Of a stretch of DNA of 64,000 nt, positions 9,622-20,256 are shown one piece after another. Position 1 is the stretch's first letter. Each line of letters starts with the position of its first letter. The stretch is taken from positions 43,042 through 107,041 of the forward strand of contig MPUH01000104.1 of assembly GCA_001970955.1 (NCBI GenBank), read 5' to 3'. This stretch comes from Stentor coeruleus. Its lineage: Eukaryota; Ciliophora; Heterotrichea; Heterotrichida; Stentoridae. The notes beneath the pieces are model-generated. The model saw only the letters and a program-made list of their open reading frames with translations. It was not told where the DNA came from and ran no database searches. The position numbers and the translations under genes are program-made.

Positions 9622-12081
9622 ATGATTGATTTACAACAATTTTCTCAAAAGTACTCCAAGCATTTAGACTGGCCCTATCAGCAGCCTATCTCAACAGAAG
9701 ATCAATCATATCTTTACACCCTATACAATTCAGTTCAAGAAAATGGAGGTTGGTTAAAAACTATAGCTTTAAATAACTGGCAAGAACTATCCCAAAATCC
9801 AAATCCACGAAGTTTGTATGAAAGTAAATTTTTAGTGAGTTTTGAATACCAAATTCAAGGATTATGGAATATTAGTCCTCAACAAACTTTAGCTCTTAAT
9901 TATTCCCATCTAAAATCAGTTCCTATATTCACAAATATTACTAACTTTGATATGAATAACATCTTAAATGAAGATCTGGCTATGATTAAAAACATATGCG
10001 ATTTAGGAATAAAAAAAGATCTTATTTCTTTAGAGTCTTTAATAAGAAAGTTCCTATATTCGCAAATAATAGTCCAAATTCAAGAGCCAGAGACTTTAGC
10101 TTTTAATGCAAAAACATCCAAAAAACAGATGATTTTTTTAAAAGATTGTATAAAACTTATAGAAAAATCATATAAAATAGAAAAGCATATAAGATTCGAC
10201 ATGGATATAAACTTTGGTAATTTCAATGAAGAAATATTTGAACTCAGTAAACATATTCCTTTAAAAATTCTCTGGTTTAATGATAATAATTCCATAAACC
10301 AACTAAAACATCATATATTAAATATGACTATACCCGAACTATATATAGAAATTAAAAACTGTTTTACAAGTTGTGAAGAAAATCTTTGTTTTCCTAAAGC
10401 TTATATAAATCATGGACCTAATCCTTGTGAATGGTGGGGTTTAGATCGTAGTCAATCTTTAAAGTTTTTTGAGCATATAAAAAATGATAAAGGCTTTGAA
10501 ATCTATAATACAGAAAATCTTTGGTGGATTGATGAAATGTATTGTATTTCTAAAGGACTTAAAATTTATCATACAATCCAACAACCAGGGGATATGATTT
10601 TAATAAATCAAGGGACTATACATTGGGTAAAAAGCTGTGGAATCACAATAAATAGTTCTTGGAATTATGGGTGTAAGTATATCAATACACTAAAAAGTCA
10701 TTTTGAAAAGTATTTTATTAAAAAAGTTATAAAATACAAAAGTCTTATACCAATACACAAACTTTCTATGGATTTTTTAAACTTAGAATTGGGGAATTTA
10801 GATCTAACTTTAGTTGAAATACTTAAAGAACATGTTCAATATAAATCATCAATAGAAGAAAATGAGTATATTGAGTCTGAAATGCTGAATTTAGAAATTA
10901 ATAATATAGAAAAAATTATGAACTGTGAAATGTGCAATCAAGAATTATTTCGTTTTTATTACAAATGCACAAAATGTTATGATGAAAATATTATATTAAA
11001 AAATCTTATGTGTTATTTTTGTTATTTATGTTCAAAGAATATTCATAGACTTTTATGTAATGGGAAAATAATACCTGTTCAGAAATTTTCAAATGATGAT
11101 TATAAGAATTTTATATATAAACTAGATATGAGACTTAAAGAAGATAATATTTATAATAAGAAATCTAAGTTTAAGTATGAAAAAAATGTTGAGGTTAGTT
11201 TATTCAATGGGATAAAATTTGAAACTTTTAAAGAATTAGCAAAGGAAAAAAAAGGGGAAAATTTTAAAATTACTTTTGTTTCTTTATTAAATAAAGAAAG
11301 TGATTTAGATATTAAAGAAAATGTTATAGACAGCTTAGAAAATTGGATTGATAAAATAAAAAATGATGAAGAAACTGAGAATTTCGGACAAGAAGAAAAA
11401 ATTTTTGGAAAATGCGAGAGGATAAAAATAGATAGAGATGATGATGATAAGAGGAAGATAAAAGGTAGTAAATTAAGGAGGAGAAATAAGAAAAATGTTG
11501 TAGATAAATCAGTTAGGTATGCGAATAAAAGAAATATTGTATCACAACAAGAAAAGGTTGTAAATAAAACTATTAAAGATGAAATCACTTTTGACCAAGA
11601 TAATATGATAAAAAATATTCAATATGTAGACTTAGAAACAGATAAAATATGTGAAAGCAATGATACAATAATAAATATAGAAAAAAATAACTTGGATGGA
11701 ATTAAATCAAGCATAGAAGACAAAGATAAAATAAATAAAGATATGATTGATGAAAAAATACAGTTAGAAGGTGTGAAAAATGCTGAAGGTAAAGATGAAC
11801 CTATGACTGAGATTAAAAAGTTCAAAAAATTTATTATAAAAAAAAGAGTAACAACAAGTGCTAAATGTATTTTACCAGAAAATACAAAAAAAAATATTAA
11901 AATTATAAGAGAAGTAAATAGTGAAGTTACAATAAATTCAAGCAATGAAGTTACAATAAATTCAACCCATCAAGTTTTACCTAATGCTGAATGTGAAAAT
12001 TTACCTTGCAAGCGATTAAGATCAGCTGCCCAGTACATCCCAGTAATTGACCTAATTCCTTCAAAACAAGCAAAGAATTAA
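9622..12081 (+). CDS. JmjC-domain protein, KDM6/UTX-like, with altered iron site
   Basis: 819 residues. Residues about 240-350 resemble the KDM6 (UTX/JMJD3) JmjC core: FPKAYINHGPNPCEWWGL, then QQPGDMILINQGTIHWVKS and INSSWNYG. A Cys-rich zinc module follows at about 433-480 (NCEMCNQELFRFYYKCTKCY, CYFCYLC), as in the KDM6 C-terminal zinc domain. KDM6 enzymes demethylate H3K27 using Fe(II) and 2-oxoglutarate. The family HxE ligand pair is here Cys251-Glu252-Glu253; Glu253 and the distal His334 are kept, but the first His is Cys. The rest (about 560-819) is Lys/Glu-rich and probably disordered, with two copies of EVTINS near the end. It is either a catalytically weak reader or scaffold, or uses a modified metal site. 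Confidence 0.8.
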   Translation: MIDLQQFSQKYSKHLDWPYQQPISTEDQSYLYTLYNSVQENGGWLKTIALNNWQELSQNPNPRSLYESKFLVSFEYQIQGLWNISPQQTLALNYSHLKSVPIFTNITNFDMNNILNEDLAMIKNICDLGIKKDLISLESLIRKFLYSQIIVQIQEPETLAFNAKTSKKQMIFLKDCIKLIEKSYKIEKHIRFDMDINFGNFNEEIFELSKHIPLKILWFNDNNSINQLKHHILNMTIPELYIEIKNCFTSCEENLCFPKAYINHGPNPCEWWGLDRSQSLKFFEHIKNDKGFEIYNTENLWWIDEMYCISKGLKIYHTIQQPGDMILINQGTIHWVKSCGITINSSWNYGCKYINTLKSHFEKYFIKKVIKYKSLIPIHKLSMDFLNLELGNLDLTLVEILKEHVQYKSSIEENEYIESEMLNLEINNIEKIMNCEMCNQELFRFYYKCTKCYDENIILKNLMCYFCYLCSKNIHRLLCNGKIIPVQKFSNDDYKNFIYKLDMRLKEDNIYNKKSKFKYEKNVEVSLFNGIKFETFKELAKEKKGENFKITFVSLLNKESDLDIKENVIDSLENWIDKIKNDEETENFGQEEKIFGKCERIKIDRDDDDKRKIKGSKLRRRNKKNVVDKSVRYANKRNIVSQQEKVVNKTIKDEITFDQDNMIKNIQYVDLETDKICESNDTIINIEKNNLDGIKSSIEDKDKINKDMIDEKIQLEGVKNAEGKDEPMTEIKKFKKFIIKKRVTTSAKCILPENTKKNIKIIREVNSEVTINSSNEVTINSTHQVLPNAECENLPCKRLRSAAQYIPVIDLIPSKQAKN

Positions 12082-12270
12082 GTTTTAAGTAATTATCAAC
12101 AATTATTATAGTATAAAAAACCCTATAAATTAAATTTTATCTTTGATTATCCAAAATCATAATAATACATTTTCCATTCCAATAAAACAAACCCCATAAC
12201 TCTCAACAATCCAAAAAAAAAAACTTTTCACACTAATAAACGTATTAAGAAATATATCTTAAGTTTTTAA

Positions 12271-13098
12271 CTAAAGTAAATTACAAGAAGACCACCAAGA
12301 AGTGCTTGAATTAACTGGCTTTTCTTCTCTTCTTGTTTTAAGCTCTCTAACAATGGAATTAAATACATCATCAACCCCCGCTCCAGTTGCAGCTGAAACT
12401 TCAAAATGTTTTCTATTACAATTATCAGCAAATCTTCTCCCTTCTTCAGTAGTTATTTCTCTATTTGGTATATCAATTTTATTACCAACAATAACTACAA
12501 CTGGGTCAGATTTTCCATGTCCCGAATACCTATGTTTGATTTTATCTATAAAAATATTTAGTTTCTGTAATGAATCCTTGATATCCATAGAGTAAACCAA
12601 GATAAACCCATCTTTTTTATCAATCCATTCATCTATAAGTGGGTAATAATCTTCCATTCCTGCAGTATCAAATATTGAAAGTGGTACTGTTTCACCGTCT
12701 ATAATGGCAATTTTTTTATAGTAGTCTTCTATTGTTGGATCATAGTCACGGACAAACTTGTTTTGTACATAGCGTTGGATTATAGCTGATTTACCAACAG
12801 CTGCACTACCGAGTACACATAAAACATAATTTTTGGATGGCCTAGGAGAAAAACCAATGACTTGGAAGTTCTCACCTTGTGAAGCGTAGAGATTACTTCC
12901 TTCGGTTATTTTTGTAAAGGAATTTATTTCATGCCCAGACTCGTTGAATATTTTTTTGGCTTTGACTCCAAGATTTTCAGAGCAAAGCTTGAGTACTTGG
13001 GCTTTTGACCAGTTAGGGCTTATTAATATTGACTTTCCATCTGAAGGCTTTTTTGTGTTTTTGTAAATAACTATCCGCATAGTCACAGGATCAGCCAT
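12271..13098 (-). CDS. doublecortin-like domain fused to Ras-like small GTPase
   Basis: 275 residues. Residues about 7-80 resemble a doublecortin (DCX) fold: a Gly-Lys start, VLKLCSENLGVKAKKIF, then a GHEINSFTKITEG turn and YASQGENF at its end. Residues 90-255 are a Ras-family G domain: G1 GSAAVGKS (97-104), switch I DYDPTIEDYY, G3 DTAGMEDY (144-151), G4 NKID (206-209) and G5 SAA. The residue matching Ras Gln61 is Met148, which predicts slow intrinsic GTP hydrolysis. The C terminus CNLL is a CaaX box with Leu last, which favours geranylgeranylation and membrane attachment. DCX domains bind microtubules, so the protein may link a membrane-bound GTPase to microtubules. The DCX call is by pattern only. 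Confidence 0.85.
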   Translation of the reverse strand: MADPVTMRIVIYKNTKKPSDGKSILISPNWSKAQVLKLCSENLGVKAKKIFNESGHEINSFTKITEGSNLYASQGENFQVIGFSPRPSKNYVLCVLGSAAVGKSAIIQRYVQNKFVRDYDPTIEDYYKKIAIIDGETVPLSIFDTAGMEDYYPLIDEWIDKKDGFILVYSMDIKDSLQKLNIFIDKIKHRYSGHGKSDPVVVIVGNKIDIPNREITTEEGRRFADNCNRKHFEVSAATGAGVDDVFNSIVRELKTRREEKPVNSSTSWWSSCNLL

Positions 13099-13953
13099 TT
13101 ATTAGAGGCAGCAGATTTTTTGCATATGCTAGGCTTTTTAAGGGTTTAGGAGTGTGTTGAATATGATTTTTTTCTTTTGTGATGAAAGATATTGAGGGTT
13201 GGGATAATTGTAATTTGAAGAAGGGAATTAGATTTGAAGAAAATGCTTTAAAGCTATTTTGATAGATAGTTTTTTAATTGTAGATAAGTTGAGGAGGGTC
13301 AGTGATTAAAGATTTGTCAATAATTCTGTGGAATGGTATGTGGATAAGATTTTTTATATTGAATATTGAATATTTTTTAAAAAATAGTTTTTAAGGGTTA
13401 TAGAGTTTTAATTTTTGGTTTGGGATTTTTGCTATTGATTTAAATATATTTATTAATAATATTAGACATAATAAGTGTAGTTTTACATACTTAATCTTAC
13501 AAGAAAAATGAAATTTTTATGCATTCGATTAACCTATTTTCCAAGTTTAGCCTAAGCTCAAAAAATATTCCAAGCATATTTCAATCCCGAATCACAAAAT
13601 TTTACATAATCCCTTAGTACTAAATAAAAAAGTATCAAATAAAACAACAAAACACAACATCTACTAAAATCTCAAAACTTCATAAAACACAAAATAAATC
13701 ACATTCCACAAGTACTAAATAAAAAAGTATCAAATAAAACAACAAAACACAACATCTACTAAAATCTCAAAACTTCATAAAACACAAAATAAATCACATT
13801 CCACAAACCCCAAACAATGTATTTTTCTTTCCTATCATTATATAAAAACTCATGATAAATCCTTGCCATTTTGTTGATAAAATATAAACTCTTGACACAA
13901 AACTTCATATAATTAAAATATTAATTTAGCCAGTTTATAAGTCCAATATTATT
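13099..13953. other. divergent intergenic region containing a tandem repeat
   Basis: 855 bp between the divergent GTPase and receptor genes. T/G-rich on the GTPase side and A/C-rich on the receptor side. It contains a perfect two-copy 95-bp tandem repeat (separate entry). No ORF or RNA gene recognised. Confidence 0.6.
13616..13805. repeat. 95-bp perfect tandem duplication
   Basis: Two adjacent copies of a 95-bp unit (13616-13710 and 13711-13805), starting AGTACTAAATAAAAAAGTAT. I see no mismatch. It lies in noncoding DNA upstream of the receptor gene. Perfect identity suggests a very recent event or an assembly artefact. Confidence 0.9.
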
Positions 13954-16833
13954 ATGTTTAAATATGTAAAAAGAATTGGAAAAAAACTTCAAAATGTTAC
14001 ATTTTGTCCTTTACTTCTTGGAATAGCAATCTGTACAATAATCACTTTAGCTATGTTGTATTCAAGGTTAATAACATTAGTTAATGATATGCAAGACATC
14101 CTAGAATTAAGAGAAAAAGTTCATATTAAAATAATAACCCAAGTTCGATCACAGAGAATCAGTTCACTTATATCTAATGTAAAAAATAAATAGAACAAAC
14201 ATAACCTTAAATACTTAAAGGCACTTTATGAAGGAATAAAATCTGGTATAATTATCCCATCTAATAACCTTACAGAATCATATTCGGTAAATGTTTACGA
14301 TTATATAAACAATGATTATGAATACACAGATCCTATAATTTGGTTATACCCAGATGAAAAAGCTGATATTTCTGATTTTCCTGAATACGAGTATATGAAG
14401 CTATATTTTATTTTCCTTAAAAACCTTAACAAAGGTTCAAGCAAACAGTTTGGGATTATTTTTAGTAATGGGTTAGAAATCCGATATCCTGCAATAAACA
14501 TGTCATATATACAGCATGCAAAACCTTGCAGTGAATATCAAGATTATGATTCCCGGTGTCTTATTGCATACAAAAATGATACTGCACTTATATCTGAAAA
14601 TTTTTCTTTATATTATCAATATAATTTATCTTTAATGCTAAGAGATACTGACCATACAACAGTAGCTTATTTACCTGATTCTTATTTTGTAATCAAACAA
14701 TATGATGAAGATAATTATATAAACATTATTACTGATTCTACTGGAAGCAGAACTTATTTAGATAGCAATAAACTTATTCCTGAAATGTTTAATTATAACG
14801 TAACTCTACTTTTATTAACTAAAGGACTTGAGATTGAAGAAGGATTAAGTTATAATATTATTAAAGAATTTCAAATAAATGATAATCAAGTTATTCCGAT
14901 AAGAGGGTTTAATATAGAATATATTGGCACACATACAGAAGTGAAAATTGATTCACAAAACTACTCTTCGAGTCTTTTATCTTTAACTTTAGTTAACAAA
15001 AATATAGCTCTTAAAGATTTCAGAATATTTCTTGATGGAATTTATAATACTATTGTTATACAAGTTTCAGTGTTTCTTATATTTATGACACTTGGGATAT
15101 TTGCAACTTGTTGGTTATCAATATCAATAACAAACAGAGTTACAAACCCTTTATGCACAATTGAAGCATATTTACGTGGATCAATACCAAGAATGCCTAA
15201 ATTAGAAAAAAACAAAGAAGTTAATGAAATCGATAAGCATTTACTAAAAATTGAGGTTATCGAACAAATGATTGACCCAAGGTTTATTTTACATCCAAAT
15301 CCTAGCCAACGTTTAGAAAATCTTAAACAAATAGACTCTTTATTCCAAAACATTAAAAACAATAAAGGCTTAGCAATAACAAAAAATCTTATCGGAAACA
15401 TCTACTTAGATAATGAAGAATTTGAAAAAGCTATTGAATTATATAAAGAAGCTCTTGGGGAAATCGATACTTTATTTCATGAAATTGTAGCTCAAGAGCA
15501 TGCAGAGAATAAACTAACTTTTGAAGAAAAAAGATATATAAAATTTCGATCTGGTAAAGAAACTCAAGGCTGGGACACAGAAAAATCTACATTATTATCA
15601 AATATGACCGAAAGAATATTACAATTATGTTATGCTAAAATTATATCTTTAGAATATTCATTAGATTCAGCATATGAACTTAGAGGTGAATGGAAATTTA
15701 TCCTTGAACTCCAAACTAAAGCTTTACAATACTATATAACTTCATCAAATGATTATATAAATATGCTTAAAGTTCTTATAGACATGGCTTATGTTTATCA
15801 TAAATTACAATATTTCCATACTGCTTTAGAACTATTAGATATTATATATGAAGAATTAATAAAACTAAATACTGAATATACAGAACAAGCAAAAACTAAT
15901 TCAAAAGGTTGTACAGTTGATATTGATATAACAAGATTAAAAAGAATTAGTGTTAAAGTTAAAGATAGTAATGGTAGAAAATTGTATTTTCATGTTGGGG
16001 GGATAACTTTTGAAAAAGATATTTTAAAACAAATTGTTATGTATAGAAGGGCATTAATATATTATGAAAATGAAAGATATCATGAAGCTGCATTGTATTT
16101 TACTATGACTATTGTAAGATTTATATAGGAACAAGGGATTTGGTATGATCCTGAGATAAGGAAATTAGCAATTGAGAAAATATATGCGATTTATTGTAAA
16201 TTTAAAATATTACATGATGAACCGTTGTTGATAAGTTTGTATGATAAGGGTCAGATGAAGAAAAAGTCGATAATTTTTTGTCTTTGCTATGATATTTTGA
16301 ATGAAACGAGTATTAATGAAGCGGTTGTTTCGTTTGTTAGTGAAGAAATTCAGTCGCAGAATGAGAATTTTGGGGCGATTACTGCTGAAATTGACTCGAA
16401 GTTCTGTATGGAAGTTGTTGAAAGAGACTACCCTGGGCTTGATATTGAGAATCTTATAAGTAGTGTTATATATTCAGGGTGTACTGGGCATATTAATGAT
16501 GTGGTTTTTACTGCTTTGAAGAAACTACCAAATTATACTTCTGAGGCAATAATTGTTGTGATTTCAAAGAATTTACATAATAATATTGGTCCGACTCGTA
16601 TTGAGGATATAAGTGAAAAATTAGAAAATACAAAATTGGCTTTGATTACACTTGATGATGTTGTTCCTGATGATTTTCTTGAGATGATATTTAAAAATGG
16701 CTTGACGCTTATTAGTAGAACTTCTAATGTAAAACAAGCTTTCGAGGAGCTGAGGACTGGCTTGACGCTTATTAGTAGAACTTCTAATGTAAAACAAGCT
16801 TTCGAGGAGCTGAGGAAAAAACATTTTCAATAA
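13954..16833 (+). CDS. two-TM receptor-like protein with TPR-like and vWA-like regions
   Basis: Three exons; introns at 14179-14193 (gtaaaaaataaatag) and 16114-16128 (gtaagatttatatag), both phase 0. Removing them joins three open frames into about 949 residues. TM1 lies at about 17-38 and TM2 at about 358-385, enclosing a roughly 320-residue extracellular region with several N-glycosylation sites. After TM2 comes a short linker (NRVTNPLCTIEAYLRG) resembling a HAMP connector, then helical TPR-like repeats (LIGNIYLDNEEFEKAIELYK). The C-terminal third has a vWA-like pattern (KSIIFCLCYDILNETSINEA, VIYSGCTGHINDVVFTALKK) with a degenerate metal site. The order sensor, membrane, TPR, vWA suggests a signalling receptor; the ligand is unknown. 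A 60-bp in-frame duplication sits at the C terminus. Confidence 0.8.
16698..16816 (+). repeat. 60-bp tandem duplication inside a coding region
   Basis: Two copies of a 60-bp unit, identical through 16816, encode GLTLISRTSNVKQAFEELR twice in a row at the C terminus of the receptor-like protein. It keeps frame. Perfect DNA identity, even at third codon positions, points to a very recent duplication or an assembly error. Confidence 0.9.
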
Positions 16834-17277
16834 TTTGCTAATTAGATAATTTAAATGAAGATTGTAAATATTTTAAGTGGAGTTTATACATTGTGAAATA
16901 TTTAAAGTTAATGTGATAACTGAATACAAAGGAAGAAAAATCTAAGGAATTAATTATTAAATTTTGTCTGATCACATTGCATTCATTTTAAATGGAAAAA
17001 TATTTACTATAACATTTTTCATGCTATTGGTAACAATCAGAGCATATCGGAATAATAATTCAATAAAAGCAAGTCATTACCCAACATATCTAAGTATCCT
17101 AATATAAATCCTTCTAATTTTCCACTTGTATTTCCATAAATTCTAAATACTAACCATAATCAAAAAAATTCAAATTTTTTTTATCCTTTTACTTCTCCAA
17201 AAAAGGCTATTTGCTTTATTAACAACTGACTATAAAAATGCAAAAGTCACCTTTACTTTTACCACATAATAGAAATC
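16834..17277. other. intergenic, AT-rich
   Basis: 444 bp between two plus-strand genes. AT-rich with poly-T tracts; nothing else recognised. Confidence 0.5.
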
Positions 17278-17694
17278 ATGGATTTCGGATTACAAATATT
17301 TCAATCAAAAGAATCAAAAAAAACTTCTGACTTATACAGCGCACAATTTGACTATCAAGATCTTATTAAACGACTATCAGACTTACAAGAAAAGCAAAAT
17401 AGCAAGGTTCGCTATTCAATATTCAAAACTTTTGATAATAAAAAAGTAGCACAGAAAAAAGTATCTAAACAATCTTTAGGAAAAAAAAGATTGAATAACA
17501 GCATGTCAATTTATCAAGATCGGAAAAAAGATCAAAGTTCTTATTTAATTAAACGAAATAACATTGGGAAAGCAGGAAGTAAACATAAAAGGAATGCAAC
17601 AGATTTGACTTTTGATAATGATTTTAAAACTTTTTGTGTTCAAGGAAAGAGACATATATCTAATATTTCAGTTCGTAAACCTTACTTTAATTAA
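17278..17694 (+). CDS. small basic protein, function unknown
   Basis: 138 residues, MDFGLQIFQSKESKK at the start and HISNISVRKPYFN at the end. Very rich in Lys, Ser, Asn and Gln, with a short helical stretch (DYQDLIKRLSDLQEKQ, about 26-41). No domain, signal peptide or TM segment. Base composition is less AT-rich than the flanks, which supports coding. Disordered basic proteins of this size are often structural or nucleic-acid-binding, but no function can be assigned. Confidence 0.6.
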   Translation: MDFGLQIFQSKESKKTSDLYSAQFDYQDLIKRLSDLQEKQNSKVRYSIFKTFDNKKVAQKKVSKQSLGKKRLNNSMSIYQDRKKDQSSYLIKRNNIGKAGSKHKRNATDLTFDNDFKTFCVQGKRHISNISVRKPYFN

Positions 17695-18498
17695 ATTTTA
17701 AGTTAAAGTTTATTTATATGAAAAGAAAATTGGTTTTTGTACTTTAAATTGTAAATATCATAATACTTCAGTGAAAAGTTAGACTAATAAAGAAATAGAA
17801 AAATAGGATTTTGTATTTATAAAAAGTTAGTTTTTATTAGGGTAAATTTGCTCTTGTGATGTTAGTAAAAGTGAGAGAGTTGTGCTTAAAAATATAAGAT
17901 ATAGAGGTTGTTTATTTGTAAATATTTACATAGAATTTAGAATGGAATTTGAGTAATGGGATGGAATGCTTATTTTATATACAAATCATATCTTAATCTA
18001 AAAAAAAACTTATCATTTTCATCACATCTAGATTTAATCATAAAAAACACATCTTTTCAAAATAAATTCTAACCTATATAAAAATCATCAATCACATACT
18101 CAAAAAAAAAAATCTTACTCATAATCTTCAAACAGCATCCCCAAAACCCAACTATATATATTTCTACCATCAAATAAAATATAACCTAATTCTAACACAA
18201 ACATATCTAAAGTCATACACAAAATTATAATTTTTATTTTTTATCCCAAACTCTTCATCCTAGGCACAATCAAAATCTTCTTAAATAACAGAAATCTTAT
18301 TTCATAATTCCTTCACCATAATCAATAGTTTATCTCATACCCAAAAACTCAATAATTCTACAAAACTCAATCAAATACCTTCAACCCCAATCATCAATCT
18401 TCTCTTTTAAACATTTTAACCCTTCATCCTAATCCACTTATCAAATTATCAGCAATTTACTTAAGCAAATGTTGATTATATTTAAATACCTCAAAAAA
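17695..18498. other. intergenic, AT-rich
   Basis: 804 bp upstream of the MOK kinase. The left half is T/A-rich; the right half is A/C-rich with few G, which is typical of promoter-side sequence in this window. No ORF, RNA or repeat supported. Confidence 0.5.
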
Positions 18499-19688
18499 AT
18501 GCACAGTAACTCCTAGTTAGAGTATAGGCTTATATCAAAAAAAGGTGAAGGGACCTTTAGCGAAGTTCTAAAAGCCCAAAGCATAAAAACAGGGAAATTC
18601 GTTGCCATAAAATGTATGAAAAATCACTTTAACAACATTGAACAAGTCAACAATCTACGTGAAATCCAAGCTTTACGTCGTCTTTCTCCTCATCCTCATA
18701 TAGTAAAACTTCTAGAAGTTCTCTAGTAATCTCTAATTAGCGATGAACCAACAGGTAGACTAGCTTTAGTATTTGAGCTTATGGAACTTAACATGTATGA
18801 ATGGATTCGAGGTCGAAAAAATTACTTACCAGAAGCGAAAATCAAGAACTATATTTATCAGCTTTTAAAATCTATTGACCATATGCATTCAAACGGGATA
18901 TTCCATCGTGATATCAAACCTGAAAACGTTCTGTTAATAGAAGATAATCTTAAACTTGCTGATTTTGGTTCATGTCGTGGTATTCATTCCAAGCAACCTT
19001 TTACTGAATATATATCCACAAGATGGTATCGTTCCCCAGAATGTTTATTAACAGATGGTTATTACAATTACAAAATGGATATCTGGGGAGTTGGTTGTGT
19101 ATTTTTCGAAGTATCTGGGGAGTTGGTTGTGTATTTTTCGAAGTTTCAGCTTTGTTTCCTTTATTTCCTGGTAAAAACGAACTTGATCAGATTAATAAAA
19201 TCCATAACATCCTAGGTACACCACCTTTAAGGATTTTGGATGATTTTCGAGCTCATGCATCACATATGGAAATTAATTTCCCACCTAAAGAAGGTACAGG
19301 GATAGAAAAACTTATTATGCATGTTAGTGAAGAAGCTAGGGATTTGATTAGTAAAATGCTCATTTATAATCATGAAGATAGGATTAATAGTAAAGAAGCA
19401 TTAGCACACCCTTATTTTAGGGATGTAAATGAAGAATATTCAAGAAGAATACCTAGTCCTATGGCGAAGTTTTTACCTGCAGATAGTGCTGCGGGGGATA
19501 AAAGCAAAGAGGAAAAAGGTCAGAAAAGATTTTTACCCCTGATATCGAAGAATCCAAATTCCAAAAATCCTAGTTCTACTAAGATTTCTATGAGCATTGA
19601 GAATAAAACCTTAGCCCCAAAAAACTATGCTTTGTCAATTAAAAACCCTGCGCAGTATGTACAGAAAACTTTTAAACCTTATTATTAA
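18499..19688 (+). CDS. MOK: MOK/RAGE-type ciliary kinase, frame broken by a 32-bp duplication
   Basis: Exon 1 is only 7 nt (ATGCACA). Introns are at 18506-18520 (gtaactcctagttag) and 18726-18740 (gtaatctctaattag). The spliced product starts MHKYRLISKKGEGTFSEVL (Gly-rich loop) and continues with VAIKC (catalytic Lys), REIQALRRLSPHPHIVKLLE, FHRDIKPENVLL (HRD), LADFGSCRG (DFG) and the activation loop TEYISTRWYRSPE with MOK's T-x-Y. MOK kinases (CMGC group, near MAK/ICK) act in cilia on length and intraflagellar transport. At 19081-19144 a 32-bp unit is duplicated, which shifts the frame by two; the rest of the kinase lobe is intact in the new frame. Without the extra copy the protein is about 375 residues. 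Assembly error or a recent lesion. Confidence 0.9.
19081..19144 (+). repeat. 32-bp perfect tandem duplication causing a frameshift
   Basis: Two adjacent identical copies of a 32-bp unit (19081-19112, 19113-19144) within the MOK coding region. 32 is not a multiple of 3, so it alone explains the frame change between the N- and C-terminal parts of the kinase. Confidence 0.95.
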
Positions 19689-19981
19689 GATAAAGCAGAT
19701 TATTTAATTTGGATAGGCTGGGATTTTTGTGTGGGGATTTTTTTTGAAAGTTTTGTGTGGGGATTTTTTATAGATTTTTATTGTGGGTTTAGGATTTTCT
19801 TGTATTTTGATATGGTAAAAAAAGGTATTTTGTAATAATATTTGGTTTTATTATAGTTTTTATGTTGTTTAAGGATGATTAATTTAGTTATAATATGAAT
19901 TTAGATTTAAAATTCTGATAAGGTGGATTTTATGTAAAATTTTTAATTTTTAGCTATACTAGGATTATTATTACATAAAGC

Positions 19982-20251
19982 TTAAAGTTTTGAAAATATG
20001 CTAAATGGTTTTGCTAAATATGGGGACTTTGGGGATTTATAAGTAGATTTAGGGCTATGTTTCTTTAATACACTCTTAATTATTGATTTAAGTTTCTGGC
20101 TGGAGATTTTATTCGTGTAAGGCTGATTCCTTAACGAATTGCAGCGTTTTCGCTTAATTCGTGGCTTTTTATTAGTTAAAGCTTCTAAAAAATTAGCGTC
20201 TGGCGTTATCCAAAATGACGGAAGTGATTTTCTAACAAACTTATATTCCAT
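19982..20251 (-). CDS. small basic protein, function unknown
   Basis: 89 residues (MEYKFVRKSLPSFW at the start). Strongly basic, with KKPRIKRKRCNSL at about 28-40 and a Lys/Ser/Pro-rich second half (SPKSTYKSPKSPYLAKP). It could be a short nucleic-acid- or microtubule-binding protein. Composition is richer in C and G than the AT flanks, which supports coding. Its ATG lies only 5 nt from the ATG of the divergent 5'-nucleotidase gene, so the two would share or overlap promoters. A chance ORF cannot be excluded. Confidence 0.5.
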   Translation of the reverse strand: MEYKFVRKSLPSFWITPDANFLEALTNKKPRIKRKRCNSLRNQPYTNKISSQKLKSIIKSVLKKHSPKSTYKSPKSPYLAKPFSIFSKL

Positions 20252-20256
20252 TTATA

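Noticed and set aside
19735-19775. Short GTGTGGGGATTTTT repeats after MOK
   Set aside because: Two short imperfect copies in T/G-rich flank; too small to separate from low-complexity sequence.
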